From: Perca fluviatilis
Taxonomy: Eukaryota > Chordata > Actinopteri > Perciformes > Percidae
Length of the DNA stretch: 64,000 nt
Direction: 5' to 3'
Assembly: GCF_010015445.1 (NCBI RefSeq)
Contig: NC_053112.1
Span: 1,349,312 to 1,413,311, forward strand
Within the stretch, counting starts at the first letter, position 1, and every line of letters begins with the position of its first letter. Below are positions 22,744-33,822 of the stretch, piece by piece. Under the pieces are notes generated by a model. The model did no database searches. It was not told the DNA's origin and saw nothing but the letters and a program-made list of their open reading frames with translations. Position numbers and translations under genes: made by a program.

Positions 22744-23683
22744 TATTTTTTATTTTATTTTTATTTATCCTTTATTTTACCAGGTGATGTCCCATTGAGA
22801 TAGTCAAATCTCTTTTACAAGGCAGCCCTGGAGCAACAGTACACAAGTTACACAGAATCACAAAAACAGACACAGCAAACAAAACTGATTTACAGTACAT
22901 GTAAAACAATTTAAAATAACATAAAAAGGCTTATTGAAAACATGTGCATTGTTCAAATTTCGATTGTTTAAGTAATTGTTTAAAATGTTTAAGTGGGATG
23001 AGATCAGAAAGCTTCATAACATTTTGGAGTAAATTCCAACACCAAGGAGCAGCATAACTAAAAGCAGTCTTGCCAAATTCTGTTGTTACACGTGGAATAT
23101 TTAGAACCAAAATGTTAGCGGAGCGGAGATTGTAAAGATGATGATTCCTGGTCAACAAACTAGTAAGATAACTGGGTAAAAGTACCATTAATTGCTTTAA
23201 AATAAAAAAAGTGCCAGTGGAACCATCTACGCAGACCTAAAGAGCTAAAACCAGTTTCCTCATAAAGACGACAGTGATGAGTGCGTGACTTGGCATTAGT
23301 AATGAAACGTAATGCACCATGGTAGACTGTGTCAAGTGTGTGCAGCGTGGTAGAGGCAGCATGCATGTAAATAACATCCCCATAGTCTAAGACTGGTAGG
23401 AAAGTGGCACTGATCAATTTCTTCCTAGCTTGGGTAGTAAAACAGGATTTATTCCTAAAATAAAAACCAAGCTTCACTTTCAGTTTTCTCACTAATTTTT
23501 CAATATGAACCTTGAAGGTTAGCTTTTCATCAATCCACAAACCAAGATATTTATAAGATGAAACATTTTCAACGCACTTCCCATCTAGTGTGGAAATAGC
23601 TAGAGTGGTTGATGCGGGTACAGTCCGAGACTTTGTGAACTGCATCACTTTAGTTTTACCAGCGTTTAATACCAGTCTAAGTC
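22744..23683 (-). mobile_element. 5'-truncated LINE copy with RT C-terminal region
   Basis: It is flanked by the 8-bp duplication TAACGTTT (22736-22743 and 23684-23691). The sister locus at 13487 has one copy of this site. Minus-strand frames (23648-23160 and 23188-22931) give the C-terminal RT region: SYKYLGLWIDEKLTF, FRNKSCF, LPVLDYGDVIY and ALRFIT. The product then continues into a second frame beginning LLPSYLTSLL, so there is a frameshift near 23170. The 3' tail is A/T-rich, TAAATAAAAATAAAATAAAA on the minus strand. It belongs to the teleost L2/CR1-like LINEs by motif; the exact family is not assigned. Confidence 0.85.
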
Positions 23684-23799
23684 TAACGTTTCAACACACA
23701 TAATAAGTTGTTAGTTATAGCATGACCATTGCTCCATATCAACCAGACAACACCCTGGTATTTCACAATAAGAGTGCACATGAGAGGGAGGAAACAAAC

Positions 23800-23995
23800 C
23801 ACAGAGCTGCAGTAAGAAGCAGAGCAATTCTGGAAAGAGGATAGATACAACTTCCCACTCCAGAAATGAAAGTTAAGTTTGTCAGAGTGTCAGCCACGCT
23901 GCAGTAGAGACAAGTCTGTTTCTCTGTGAAAGAAAAGTCAAACTGACTTCATCAGGTCTTTCTCAACAACACAGCAGAGTCTCTGCCAAACACTG
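23800..23995 (+). promoter_or_regulatory. Unit 2 promoter region and noncoding first exon
   Basis: This aligns with 14640-14834 and more loosely with 40230-40569. It ends with GCCAAACACTG followed by the donor GTGAGTACAG (donor at 23996). It probably supplies the 5' untranslated exon of the PYD transcript whose acceptor is at 25931. No clear TATA box was seen. Confidence 0.5.
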
Positions 23996-24169
23996 GTGAG
24001 TACAGCTGATCAGATTTACACTTTCAACAACCAGGATTAACACTAAACTTCAGCTCTACTCACAAAGGAAGTTCCACTCTTTGAATTATTTGTGAAATTG
24101 CTAACAATATAACTATGGCTGTTTGTCTGCAGGCCTTCTATACAGTAGCCCACTTTTACAGCATTAAGG

Positions 24170-24303
24170 ATGATTCTTTTTTTGGCATTTCCACCTATAA
24201 TGGCTATGACAGCTACATATGAAAGGGGACGACATGCAGCCTTCTGCGTCAAGGCATAAACCTCTGTATATGTGCGCCTGCTCTACCAACTGAGCTAAGC
24301 CAG
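24170..24303 (-). mobile_element. tRNA-derived SINE with deleted B box
   Basis: On the minus strand GGCTGGCTTAGCTCAGTTGG and TAGAGCAGGCGC form a tRNA-like 5' half with a good A box. The segment corresponding to the B box is missing: the sequence jumps from GACGCAGAAG to GCTGCATGTCGTCCCC. The latter is part of the body of a common teleost SINE. An A-rich tail follows. It is not a functional tRNA gene. Confidence 0.7.
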
Positions 24304-25067
24304 CCACTTCAAGACCATTCTTACCAGCAGTGTTCCAAATTTGCGACAGTTAATAAAAACATTTGAATATTGGTGCCAGATCAAGTGCATATACAGAAGC
24401 TAGAGTCTGCAGTTTGAGCTCCACCAGACCACCCGAGGTCTCCTGTCTTGTTTCCCCAGCTGCTGAGTGGAGTGACAAGGGTTAGCTCTGCAGACTACAG
24501 ACCCGCCTCCCCCTCTGCTGTCCGACCACAGCCTAAGCTACTGCAAGCTATTTTAATGAGTTTCTTTTTAGCTAAATACTCTGAGTAAATGTAATTCCCT
24601 CTGATAAACAGTGTAGCAAATGTCAAGAGCTCTTATTCTGAAAGGTAAGAACAGAAAGTGTCTCTGGTAAACGCCGCCTTTGTCAAAGTTGAAAGCAACA
24701 TTTGGACAGCAGCCTCTGTGTTGTTCTAATATGATCCTCATAAATAAACGACACAACATGATTGGTTATGATGCTTATATTCGCAGTGTAAACTCAGAAA
24801 AACTGACCATGTTCCATTCCATTCGAGTTGCATGAAAGTATTCATGACGAAAACAACAGTTATAAAAAAAATACTGATTATTAATAGCACGAAAAAAACT
24901 TTCCCAGTGTGTAAAGACCTTAACTCATGGGTACAGTGTTTGATTATCCCAGAAATGCACAGCGACGATGACCAGCAGCCCATCAGTACCCCCGACATGC
25001 AGAAGTGTGCGAGGGCCTGTTCACTGCAGCTTAAATTAAAACTGTAATTTGAATATAATTTTTTTCT

Positions 25068-25310
25068 GCTAATTATCTGTCATCTGAAGATCATTTTCTG
25101 TGCTCCATCTGTCAGGATGTGTTCACTGATCATGTCACCATACCATGAGGTCACAACTTCTGCAAGAACTGCATCACCAATCACTGGAATATTAATGACC
25201 GGTGCCAGTGTCCCTTATGTAAATAGGCCTTTACCACCAGACCTGATTTGAGAGTCAACACTTTAATCTCTGAGATGGTTGCTCAGTTCAGACAGTCAGC
25301 AATACAGAAG
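25068..25310 (+). pseudogene. Dead RING exon of unit 2
   Basis: This is clearly homologous to 18288-18530 of unit 1. The pyrimidine tract, splice acceptor and ATG present in unit 1 (about 18250-18281) are deleted here, so AATTTTTTT runs directly into GCTAATTATCTG. The RING reading frame has stops at the zinc-binding Cys (CCATGAGGTC instead of CCATGTGGTC) and after CPLCK (AAATAG). Similarity ends at CAATACAGAAG, where the sequence shared with the PYD region of unit 3 (43198) begins. The flank at 24880-25060 is also homologous to 18090-18240. Confidence 0.85.
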
Positions 25311-25931
25311 AGTTGTTGCAGAGCTTTTACTTTTAACATAACGTTATAACGTATAGCGTTAACTGTAACTTAACGTTAAGAGCAACGTTAACGACCAATA
25401 ACGTGGCTAGCAAAATTACCGACTCCCCGTTGCAGCAGCAGCTGCCGTGAGGTCAGAGTCTAGCGGATCAGGGTCTGGCTCTGCTTTGCGTTTTCCTGCA
25501 GTTTGTTTCCTTGCTATTATGTTAAAAAACGCAGCAGTATCCCACCACGGGACACTGTTGTTACATCACTCTGACAGTCAATACTCGGGGTGACCTCGCC
25601 GTTCATTGTAACATTTGCAGTTTTTCTTTCAAATACTCTCTATTTTTTCAACTGCCCAAATCCGTCCAAAATTCATTTTCATCGTACCCGACCCTTTTAT
25701 TATTGGCCCCGGGACGACGGGAGGTCCTGAAGCTCGAGCCCTGGTATCACGTCAATGAGCCACTTCAAAATGACATTAGGTCCAGCCCACAGAGCAGCAG
25801 CAGGAGCTCTAACTGACTAAACTACACATGAATCAGATCAACACAGCTCCTGTGTTGGCCAATGAGAGCTTCTGCATTACATTTGTGTTTCAGTTTTCTT
25901 TCAGTTTGACAAAACTTTCTGATTTTAGCAG

Positions 25932-26211
25932 GAAGCCACGATGACGGCAGTGGACCTTTTTAACACTTTGGAGGATTTAAAACAAGAGGAATTTAAGAAA
26001 TTCAAATGGTGTCTGCAGCAAGACATCCTGAAAGGCTACCAAAGCATCAAAGTGTCCATGTTGGAGATTGCAGAAAGGCAGGACACGGTGGATGTGATGG
26101 TGAAAACCTATAAACTTCAAGGAGCTCTGAAGGTGACCAAGAAGGTTTTAGAGATGATCAACAGGAATGATCTGGTGCAGAGACTGCCAGACACCAGCTC
26201 AGGACCAGAAG
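25932..26211 (+). CDS. Pyrin domain (PYD) exon of unit 2
   Basis: The coding part starts at the ATG at 25941 and gives 90 codons plus one base. The acceptor is TTTCTGATTTTAGCAG (exon starts 25932) and the donor follows CCAGAAG at 26212 (GTCAGT). The product is a typical fish PYD: DLFNTLEDLKQEEFKKFKW, RQDTVDVMVKTY and GALKVTKKVLEMINRNDLV. These match the layout of the six-helix death-fold domain that recruits ASC or similar adaptors (family knowledge). The exon ends in phase 1 and joins in frame to the B-box exon at 27783, giving PE-V-TAAASN. Reading past the donor gives a weak 37-residue extension that I treat as intron. Confidence 0.85.
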
Positions 26212-27782
26212 GTCAGTCTCCCTTTTTAATTTGTATTTTCAGGAAGAAAGAGTGGGTGGACATGAGAAACAAAATACTTGTAAGGGAACAAGATTGTAAA
26301 CAGATAAAAAAAACTATTTTATAGTTTAAAAAAAACCATTAACATTTATGTCCGTGTAGTCTCTGTTTGTTGTAATATTACTGTAGTGGAATTTCAAGCT
26401 CAAACTCTGTAAGTTGAGTTAGTGGTACCCAGGTCTCATTCAGGTTAGTGGCCAATATAACCTCATAACCTTTCCAGGTGGACAAGTACTTCAGCTCTGT
26501 GTCTAACAGTAACACCTGTATGATAAGACTGCCAAGGTCACGGAGGAAGTCAACACATAACACATTCTGTCAGTCTGTTTTAGGCACCCATCTTTCAGGT
26601 TTTTATAAAGTTCAGCTAAACCTAATGTCTCCAGCATGAGTTTAAATAAACCTTCAGGAAGACAGGAACTTCCGAATGTTGGGATGGCAATAACACTGTA
26701 ATGTGTAATCCTAAATTCTCCTCAATTGAGAAGTCATTAAATACTTCTGTGCAAGTAATCAAAGTCTCCCCGAACCTCCTTCCCGAATGGGAAAGGAGTT
26801 GTACTGCTCCTGAATTTTTCTTTAACAGTTTTGTTTGTATACATATAAATGTGTTTGAAATAAAATGGGTACAAACCAGGGGTTAAAATGGGTCGGAACG
26901 ATCCGGAATGACGTTCCGGCACCTTGGATTATTGCCAGTTTCATACAATCGGTGTTTCCCATCCGTTTAAAATAACGCCAAATATCCATTCCAGCACACC
27001 GCTGTGAGTCCATGAACAAGGTAAGTGTCTGTGGTGAGTTCACACTGTAATAAAAGCAGGACAGTCACGTACTATCTGTCAGTTAAACAGGTGAATATCA
27101 TGTTGCCGGTAGCCTACCGGTTACAAATAGGCTTGTTATCGACACGGTAACGTGTTGATAATACTTAGATGTAGATGTGTCCCTCTTAAAAAATACAAAA
27201 GTCCCAGTCCCTAAAGATGTAAAAAATAATAATATATCCTTCTCACTTGAGCTGTCGCCGGTTATACCCAACCCAGTCTCACAGCAGATTGTGAAATGGT
27301 CACATTATTCACCCCGGAGGCCGGGCGTTTTGTTTCCCCATTAACCGTCCCGTTATTGTCGAGCATCCACCGCATCCGTGTCCCGAGGTATGAGGCGTCC
27401 TCCCCCGGGGTGTGACGTTTGCTTTCCCCGTTAATCTCCGTATAAACCATGTTGTGCTGGGTACCACGAAAAAAAAGAGAAAAATGTCCCTGTGAACATG
27501 AATCAATAGATAAAAAATAACGTGACCCTTTAAAGAACTGCTGTGAGACTGTGTTGTTATACATGATGTGTAGGTGAACTAGCTGTTACCAAGATGTTAG
27601 GGTTCCCCCACCTGCCAGGTCCCACTAAACCCCTGGTACAAACGCAATAACAACTTTAAACCAATGCAGTGGTCAGTGCGCCTATCCAAGTGTCCAAAGG
27701 ATAAACTACACATAATAAAATAAAAATAAAAATAATAAAAATGTTCTTTTTATTACATTTTTTTCTTTCATACTGCATGTAG
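26212..27782 (+). other. Intron of unit 2 between PYD and B-box exons
   Basis: The intron opens GTCAGTCTCC and closes TTTCTTTCATACTGCATGTAG. Its first 450 bp match 43861-44470 of unit 3 and its last 200 bp match 48750-49111, so both genes keep the same ancestral intron ends. The middle contains the MITE at 27262-27560 and unremarkable sequence. Confidence 0.6.
27262..27560. mobile_element. MITE related to 7807-8490
   Basis: The inverted ends are CAGTCTCACAGCAG, with GTTATAC-like flanks on both sides. The interior shares TCAATAGATAAAAAATAACG and a GTGAACATG block with the larger MITE. It lies in the intron between the PYD and B-box exons of unit 2 and is absent at the equivalent place in unit 3 (about 48750). 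Confidence 0.7.
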
Positions 27783-29183
27783 TTACGGCTGCTGCCAGCA
27801 ATGTGCCATCTGAAGAAGTGTCCAAACCAGGAGAAGTTCCCTGTGATGTCTGCATTGGAACCAAACTGAAGGCCCTGAAGTCCTGCCTGGTGTGTCTGGT
27901 CTCCTACTGTGAGACTCACCTGGAGCCTCATCTGACAGCTCCACGTCTGAAAAGACATCATCTGATCGACCCTGTGGAGAACCTGGAAGGCAGGATGTGT
28001 ACGAAGCACGATAAACCTCAGGAGCTGTTCTGTAAGACCGACCTGACGTGTCTGCACGTTCTGCCCTGGTATAGACCACAAAATGCATGATGTTGTTCCT
28101 CTGAAAGATGGATATGAAGGAAAGAAGGCTGAGCTGTGGAAGACAGGGGCTGAAATTCAGCAGATGATCCAGGAGAGACGACTGAAGATTCAGGAGATCA
28201 AACACTCAGTCGACCTTAGTGAGGAAGATGCAGAAAGAGAGATAGCAGAAGGTGTTCAGGTCTTCACTGCTCTGAAGGAGTCTGTTGAGAGAGGCCTGAA
28301 TGAGCTCATCAACACGATCAAAGAGAAGCAGAAAACAACAGAAAAACAGGCCGAAACTTTCATCAACGAGCTGGAAAAGGAAATCTCTGAGATGATGAAG
28401 AGAAGCACTGAGGTGGAGCAGGTCTTACGCTCTGAAAACCACCTCCATTTTCTCCAGAGTGTCCAGTCCCTAAACATCCAACAACCTCCACCCACCAAGG
28501 ACTGGACAGAAGTCAGCGTTCGTCCATTATATGAGGGGGCTGTGGTGAAAGCTATGGTTCAGCTGGAGGAGACACTCAGTAAACAGATGAAGAAGCGGCT
28601 CGCTGAGTCCGAGCTGAAGAGGGTCCAGCAGTATACAGTGGATGTGACTCTTGATCCTGATACAGCATATCCCTATCTCATCCTGTCTGATGATGGGAAA
28701 AAAGTGAATCACGGTGATGTGTGGAAGAATCTGCCAGACCACCGAAAGAGATTTTCTAACGATTCTTGTGTTTTAGGAAAGCAGAGTTTCTCTTCAGGCA
28801 GATTTTACTTTGAGGTTCAAGTTAAAGGAAAGACTGATTGGGATTTAGGAGTGGCCAGAGATTCAATTGACAGGAACGGAATCATCATACTCAGCCCTCA
28901 AAAAGGTTTCTGGACTATATGGTTGAGGAATGGGATTAAGTACGAAGCTAATGCTGGTCCTCCAGTCCTTCTCTCTCTGAAGTCTTCTCCTCAGAAGGTG
29001 GGGGTGTTTGTGGATTATGAGGAGGGTCTGGTCTCCTTTTATGACGTAGATGCTGCAGCTCTTATCTACTCCTTTACTGGCTGCTCCTTCACTGAGAAAC
29101 TCTTCCCATACTTCAGTCCCAGTAGTAATGACGATGGTAAAAACTCTGCCCCTCTGATCATCTCTCCTGTCAGACTAAACTAA
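27783..29183 (+). pseudogene. B-box/coiled-coil/PRY-SPRY exon of unit 2, one 2-bp frameshift
   Basis: The acceptor is CTGCATGTAG (27782). The exon starts TTACGGCTGCTGCC, so the ancestral TRIM start ATG is now ACG and translation depends on the upstream PYD exon. The RING part is absent. B-box1 is intact (PCDVC, SCLVC, YCETH). B-box2 starts (CTKHDKPQELFCKTD) but loses two bases near 28047 (ACATGTGTC in unit 1, ACGTGTC here), giving a stop at 28088. The predicted product is then a 192-residue PYD-B-box1 protein. The other frame is open from within B-box2 to 29183: coiled coil, then PRY (VDVTLDPDTAYP) and SPRY (SFSSGRFYFEVQVKG, VFVDYEEGLVSFYDV) to ISPVRLN. Apart from this one lesion the architecture is PYD-B-box-coiled coil-B30.2, as in pyrin. 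It may be a recent pseudogene or an assembly error. Confidence 0.82.
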
Positions 29184-29639
29184 TCACTGACCTATTTTCA
29201 GGTATTGATTTATTTTTTTATCAAGGGAACAAATGTACATATTCATATATTTTACATCTTATTTTCTACAGAATCTGTTTCCTATGGTGATTGATTTACA
29301 CTTTATTCCATGTATTATCATATGCTTAAGTCAAACTTCATCTTGACATATTTGGTGTCTTTAGAAACTGATTTCTTCTGGAAGTTAAAATAAATGTCTG
29401 TGGGTTTAACAGAGGTTTAAATAAATATCATCCACATAAAGTGTGTCATGATGCATTCAATTAATGTGTTTATGTAATTAGATACATTTATTTGTATTTG
29501 ATGTGCAGCCACAGAAAACATATTGCTGAATATTTCATTGTGTCATGAAGCTTCATTTAAGAGTAAGGCCTATTACATCCCATAGTGTCCACAGAACACA
29601 GTATGTGTCGTACCAGGTATAAAATTAATGATTTTTATC

Positions 29640-30067
29640 TTGTGTTGACAACTTTAAAATTAATGTGAGTAGCCCCTAAATTGGCCGTGTTTGAGAGAAA
29701 AACTTCTGGTTGCGGGATTGAGTAGTGTAGGGGCAGTGTACATAGCATACACTAGTTGAATTATAATTTAATTTAACTTGTTGCCACTGACATTTTACAT
29801 TCATTAGATTTTTCTTTTTATTGATCAAAATTTATCACTATGGCCACCCTCCGGCTACTGTTAGTTATGCTGTTAGCTATTATACGAATGGAGGGAGGTG
29901 CAGGAATACAATTAGGGTCAAGGGGCAGGGGGGTGGCTGGCTATACAGAGGCAGACCGCTTCATGACAGGAGAAGCGAGGACCATGACAGCATAGGAGGA
30001 AAGTGGAAGAGAGGTAGATGACGATGTGGTAGGAGTAGGAAAATTAACTGCCAGGAAGGGAGGGAGG

Positions 30068-30150
<83 letters not shown>

Positions 30151-31345
30151 CGCGCGCGTGTCACGTCATAACGACAACAATCAGTTTGGCTGTAACATTA
30201 AAGTTGGTGGCTGTCAGGTAACCTAACAGCTTAAGCTTACATTGAAAATGCTAGCGGTTAGCCTGTTGGCTAGCTGAAAAGTCTGTGTGATCTCTAAAAT
30301 TAGTGTTGATACAAGCATCAGTGTTCCTTGAATGGCTTAATTAGCTTCTCTTGTATTGGTGCTCTTTTCCTGGGCATATACTACTCTCAGCTTTATTCTA
30401 GCTTTTGGGAAGGGTTATGGTTATTGTATTTAGCAGACACTTTTGTCCAAAGCGACAAAATATGAATCTTACAATAGTTAAAATTAAATTTAAAGTTGCT
30501 AAGCCAATATTAAGCAAAATAGTAATAATAACAATAATGGCAATACAATATCAAATATCAATAATAAAAAATAAAAAATACCATAAATATACAAATCATA
30601 ACTCTAATGAATTCATTATTTAAGTTTAAGATCAACAGATACATCTTGAAGGATCCAAAACTATCACATGAACGCTGAACACTAGGCAACTCATATGATA
30701 GAATGCACGCATATTTTAAGAGGACTGTCTGCAGGGAATGTGTCTGACCAATCACGGTGGTTGTGGGCCGCCTGGGCCAAAAATGCCAGGGTCGATTTTT
30801 TGTCCCAGTCCAGCCCTGCTGACTGGTATAAACGTTGTAAGTCAACAAACCTTTTTACTTTACCTTGAAAGTGTCTTTATTTGTGTTTATTGCTGTGCAC
30901 CACGAGCAGACTTCAAGACTGTATTGGAACTGACCAATTACTTGTTGTGCTCTAAAACTGAACTAAGTACTAAAGAAAACCTGAGGCGGATTTCTTTTTG
31001 TTGGATTTTCTTTTGTGGATTGCTCTATTTTGGATTTCTATTTTTGGACATTTGGACGATACACTTCTTTCTTGTGCTTGGCTTACCTTTGTGTTAATTA
31101 TATGATCTTTGATTTGAACCTTGGAATGTGCATTGTGTGTATTGTTGGTTTATGTTTTCGTATTTAATGTGTATAGGGTGTACATTTTATATGTGCTTGT
31201 GTGGTTTGATCTAGATCCCAAAACTAAACATACAAAATACAACTGACCTAAACCTTGAACCATCTTATCTTAGATGTCAGGAGAGAGACCTGGCTGGCAC
31301 CCCATTTAGAAAAGAACAAAACAAAACGGATTTAGACAAACTGTC
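29640..31345. other. Composite repeat insertion in unit 2 3' flank
   Basis: Sister flanks read straight from CTATCTTGTG to TGAAAAGTGTTTTGG. Here about 1.7 kb intervenes. It contains a (TG)n run at 30071-30147 followed by CGCGCGCG, the common teleost repeat motif TTTAGCAGACACTTTTGTCC at about 30428, and a hAT-like end with the inverted sequence CAGGGCTGGACTGGGACAAA at about 30800-30826. No gene was recognised. Confidence 0.5.
30071..30160. repeat. (TG)n microsatellite with CG tail
   Basis: About 77 bp of perfect TG dinucleotides, then ACGCGCGCGCGTG. This is potential Z-DNA-forming sequence; overlapping open frames are artefacts. Confidence 0.95.
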
Positions 31346-31531
31346 ACAGTGTGAAAAGTGTTTTGGATAATTACTGTACACTTTGGCCATTCTTTTATAC
31401 TGTAATATGGTTTTTGAGTCAAAGATATCTGTAAATATGTGATTGTACAGTTCAAAACCGTAAAATAAAGCAGTTGTTGAACACAAGGCCTGAGTAAGCA
31501 GTGACTTGAGCACCAAACACTGAACAGAAAA

Positions 31532-32511
31532 TAGAGTTTAGATTCTCTGCCCGAGCCCGACCACGACCCGAGCCCGGCCCAACTTCGGGCTGGGCCGGGC
31601 CGGGCCGTTATTTTCCGCCACTATCCTCGGGCCGGGCCGGGCCGGACCCTTGATCAAACAGTGTTTTTTTTAATCATTACTTTAGCCTAATTGGGTGGGG
31701 AGAAAGCTATGCCATAATCCAACTATTATCTATTTAGGCCAATGTAACAAATGTGTCCAAAAAGTTACACAAGTTGGACTACAGTTACAAAATGCAACAT
31801 GTGTCATGCGCGGAGTCTCCTCCTCTCGCACGCATCACACCGGGGCTGCGGGCTGTATTGTGGAGCTTAAGTGCAACATGGAGCTTGAGGATGTAAAGAA
31901 AAAAAGAAAAACGGGAGAATTACCTTTGAGCAAGTTTGGAGGAAAGTCGGAGGTATGGAGCCATTTTAAACAAGTCGTGGGCAGTGACAACATATGTGTC
32001 GGCTTTGTTGAGTGCATTAAGTGCGGCCGCTGTTCGCCAATGACAGCAAATAAAATGGGGACTTGGATGATGAACAGACACATGAAGCAGGCTCGCCAAG
32101 GCAGAAAAGATGATAGTCAGCCTTCAACGTCCTCTTTTGTTAGTTCTCCAAGCATAGGTTACCCCTGAGGGCTAGGCAAGCGGGCAAGCCCTCACAGAGA
32201 AATACGTTGAGTTTTTTACGTTTCTTCATTCAGATCCATTTGCAATCCGTTCCATTCTGAATAAACAAACAACACAGTTTACATGCTTCGCTCCTGTTGC
32301 ATTATTCATTAAGATAATTTTAAACAGATTTTTGCAGTTCAAACAACTCTGAATTGTAGTTGAGAACGTCAGTTATAACGGCCCACGGATTAAAAAAGTG
32401 TTGGGTTGAAATCGGGCTCGGGCTCATAATTCCAGGTAATGTGTTACATTAATGTAATGTGTAATGTGTCACAACGTGCACGGTCTCCGGCTGGGTCGGG
32501 CTTGAGCTCTA
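31532..32511 (+). mobile_element. hAT transposon remnant with BED finger (copy 2)
   Basis: The 8-bp duplication ACAGAAAA flanks it (31524-31531 and 32512-32519). The sister flank at 55790 has the single site CTGAACAGAAAAGC. The left terminus is TAGAGTTTAGATTCTC and the right terminus, read inverted, is TAGAGCTCAAGCCCGACCC. A frame at 31695-32168 encodes the BED zinc-finger region (VWSHFKQVVGSDN, ECIKCG, MNRHMKQA) but a small deletion after ECIKCG removes the normal continuation. No catalytic domain is present. Confidence 0.88.
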
Positions 32512-32519
32512 ACAGAAAA

Positions 32520-33363
32520 GCAGGTTTACACACAAGTTGTAGTTCAGTCAAGGATGATCTTTATTTATTTTTTTGAATTTCGTAAACATTCATAATGTTG
32601 AGAATGAAGTTGAACTTTCAGTATAAGTGCCAGGCATAAGAAAAATAAGTTTTTTTTGCATTTTCAGAATAAAGTAAAAATGTTGAAAAAGAATTTGAAG
32701 TGAAGTCTAAATCCCATTTCGAGAATAGGGTCTATATATTTTAGCAATAACTTTGAAATATGGAGAATAAAGTGAAAATGTTGAGGATAATGTTGAAAAT
32801 TCTCAACATTTTGACTTTTTTTTAAAAATGCTAAAACCAATCTGAAGCTCTTCCTCCTCTGATGTTGTTCCCTTATGTCTGGTACTATGTGGAAAGTCGT
32901 CTTAAAATTGAATCAATCATCATCAGATCAACATTCTATAATACTTCAATAGATTTCTTACTAGGAAGATCTCCAGTTTCAGATATCTACAATCCAGTTG
33001 TTACGAGTCATCATTTTAATTTCAGATATCATGAATGTCATTTTGAATATCTAAAGTACATTTTGACTACAAATGTAATTATGGATAACCCGAGTTGGCA
33101 TTATGACTAGTAAATATGCAATTGCATGTCTATCTGTTTTTATTTTTTGGGGATTTCTGAAATTAAAATGATGACTATTAACAACTGGATTATAGATATC
33201 TGAAATCGAAGTACTTCCTAGTAAGACATCTATTGCAGATATCTAAAGTTTATTCTGGATTTAGGTACTGTTTCCTGATTGCGTCCTACACACTGCTTCC
33301 TCTAATTCCTCTGGCTGTTTCACAATAAAAGCTTCCCCCCAGATAACCAGTGGGAGGCTTTTA
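32520..33363. repeat. AGATATCT foldback repeat, copy 2 (intact)
   Basis: This is the uninterrupted counterpart of 781-1157 plus 6006-6340. It has an A/T-rich leader (GAATAAAGT, GTTGAAAA blocks) and a hairpin at about 32930-33250 whose arms share CAGATATC, AACAACTGGATTAT and CTAGTAAG. Only short spurious frames are present. Confidence 0.65.
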
Positions 33364-33822
33364 CAGTTTTTGCCCGTTACTTGAACACATTTTGCAAAAC
33401 TTCGCTCATTGTGCCAAAACTCTACACACAAGTAAACATGACACAACACTGGGAAATATACTATTCACATCTGTGTCAAATTGAAACTATCTATCTACTA
33501 TCAAAACCTAAATTCTGCTATCAAAACCTAACATTCCGTCAAAATGTAACTCTGATGACAAAATGACACATACTTGCATCATATGCATACACTTTCAGAT
33601 CAGGGGGAACACACTAGTCTTTGATTTTCAGTGTTTATTCAGAAAGCATATTTTCAGGAGGCACATTTTCAAACAACCAACAAAGCAAATAGGCCTACTC
33701 AATATTTTACATTGCAGCACTGTACATTGCAGTAACATGAATTCAGATAAAGCAAAAAAAAATAATAGAAAAAACACTATACTGTAAACACAGAAAATCA
33801 TGGCAATTGTGCATACGTGGGC

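Noticed and set aside
24170..24303. Possible tRNA gene on the minus strand
   Set aside because: Good A box, but no B box, no acceptor stem pairing and a SINE body follow; called a SINE.
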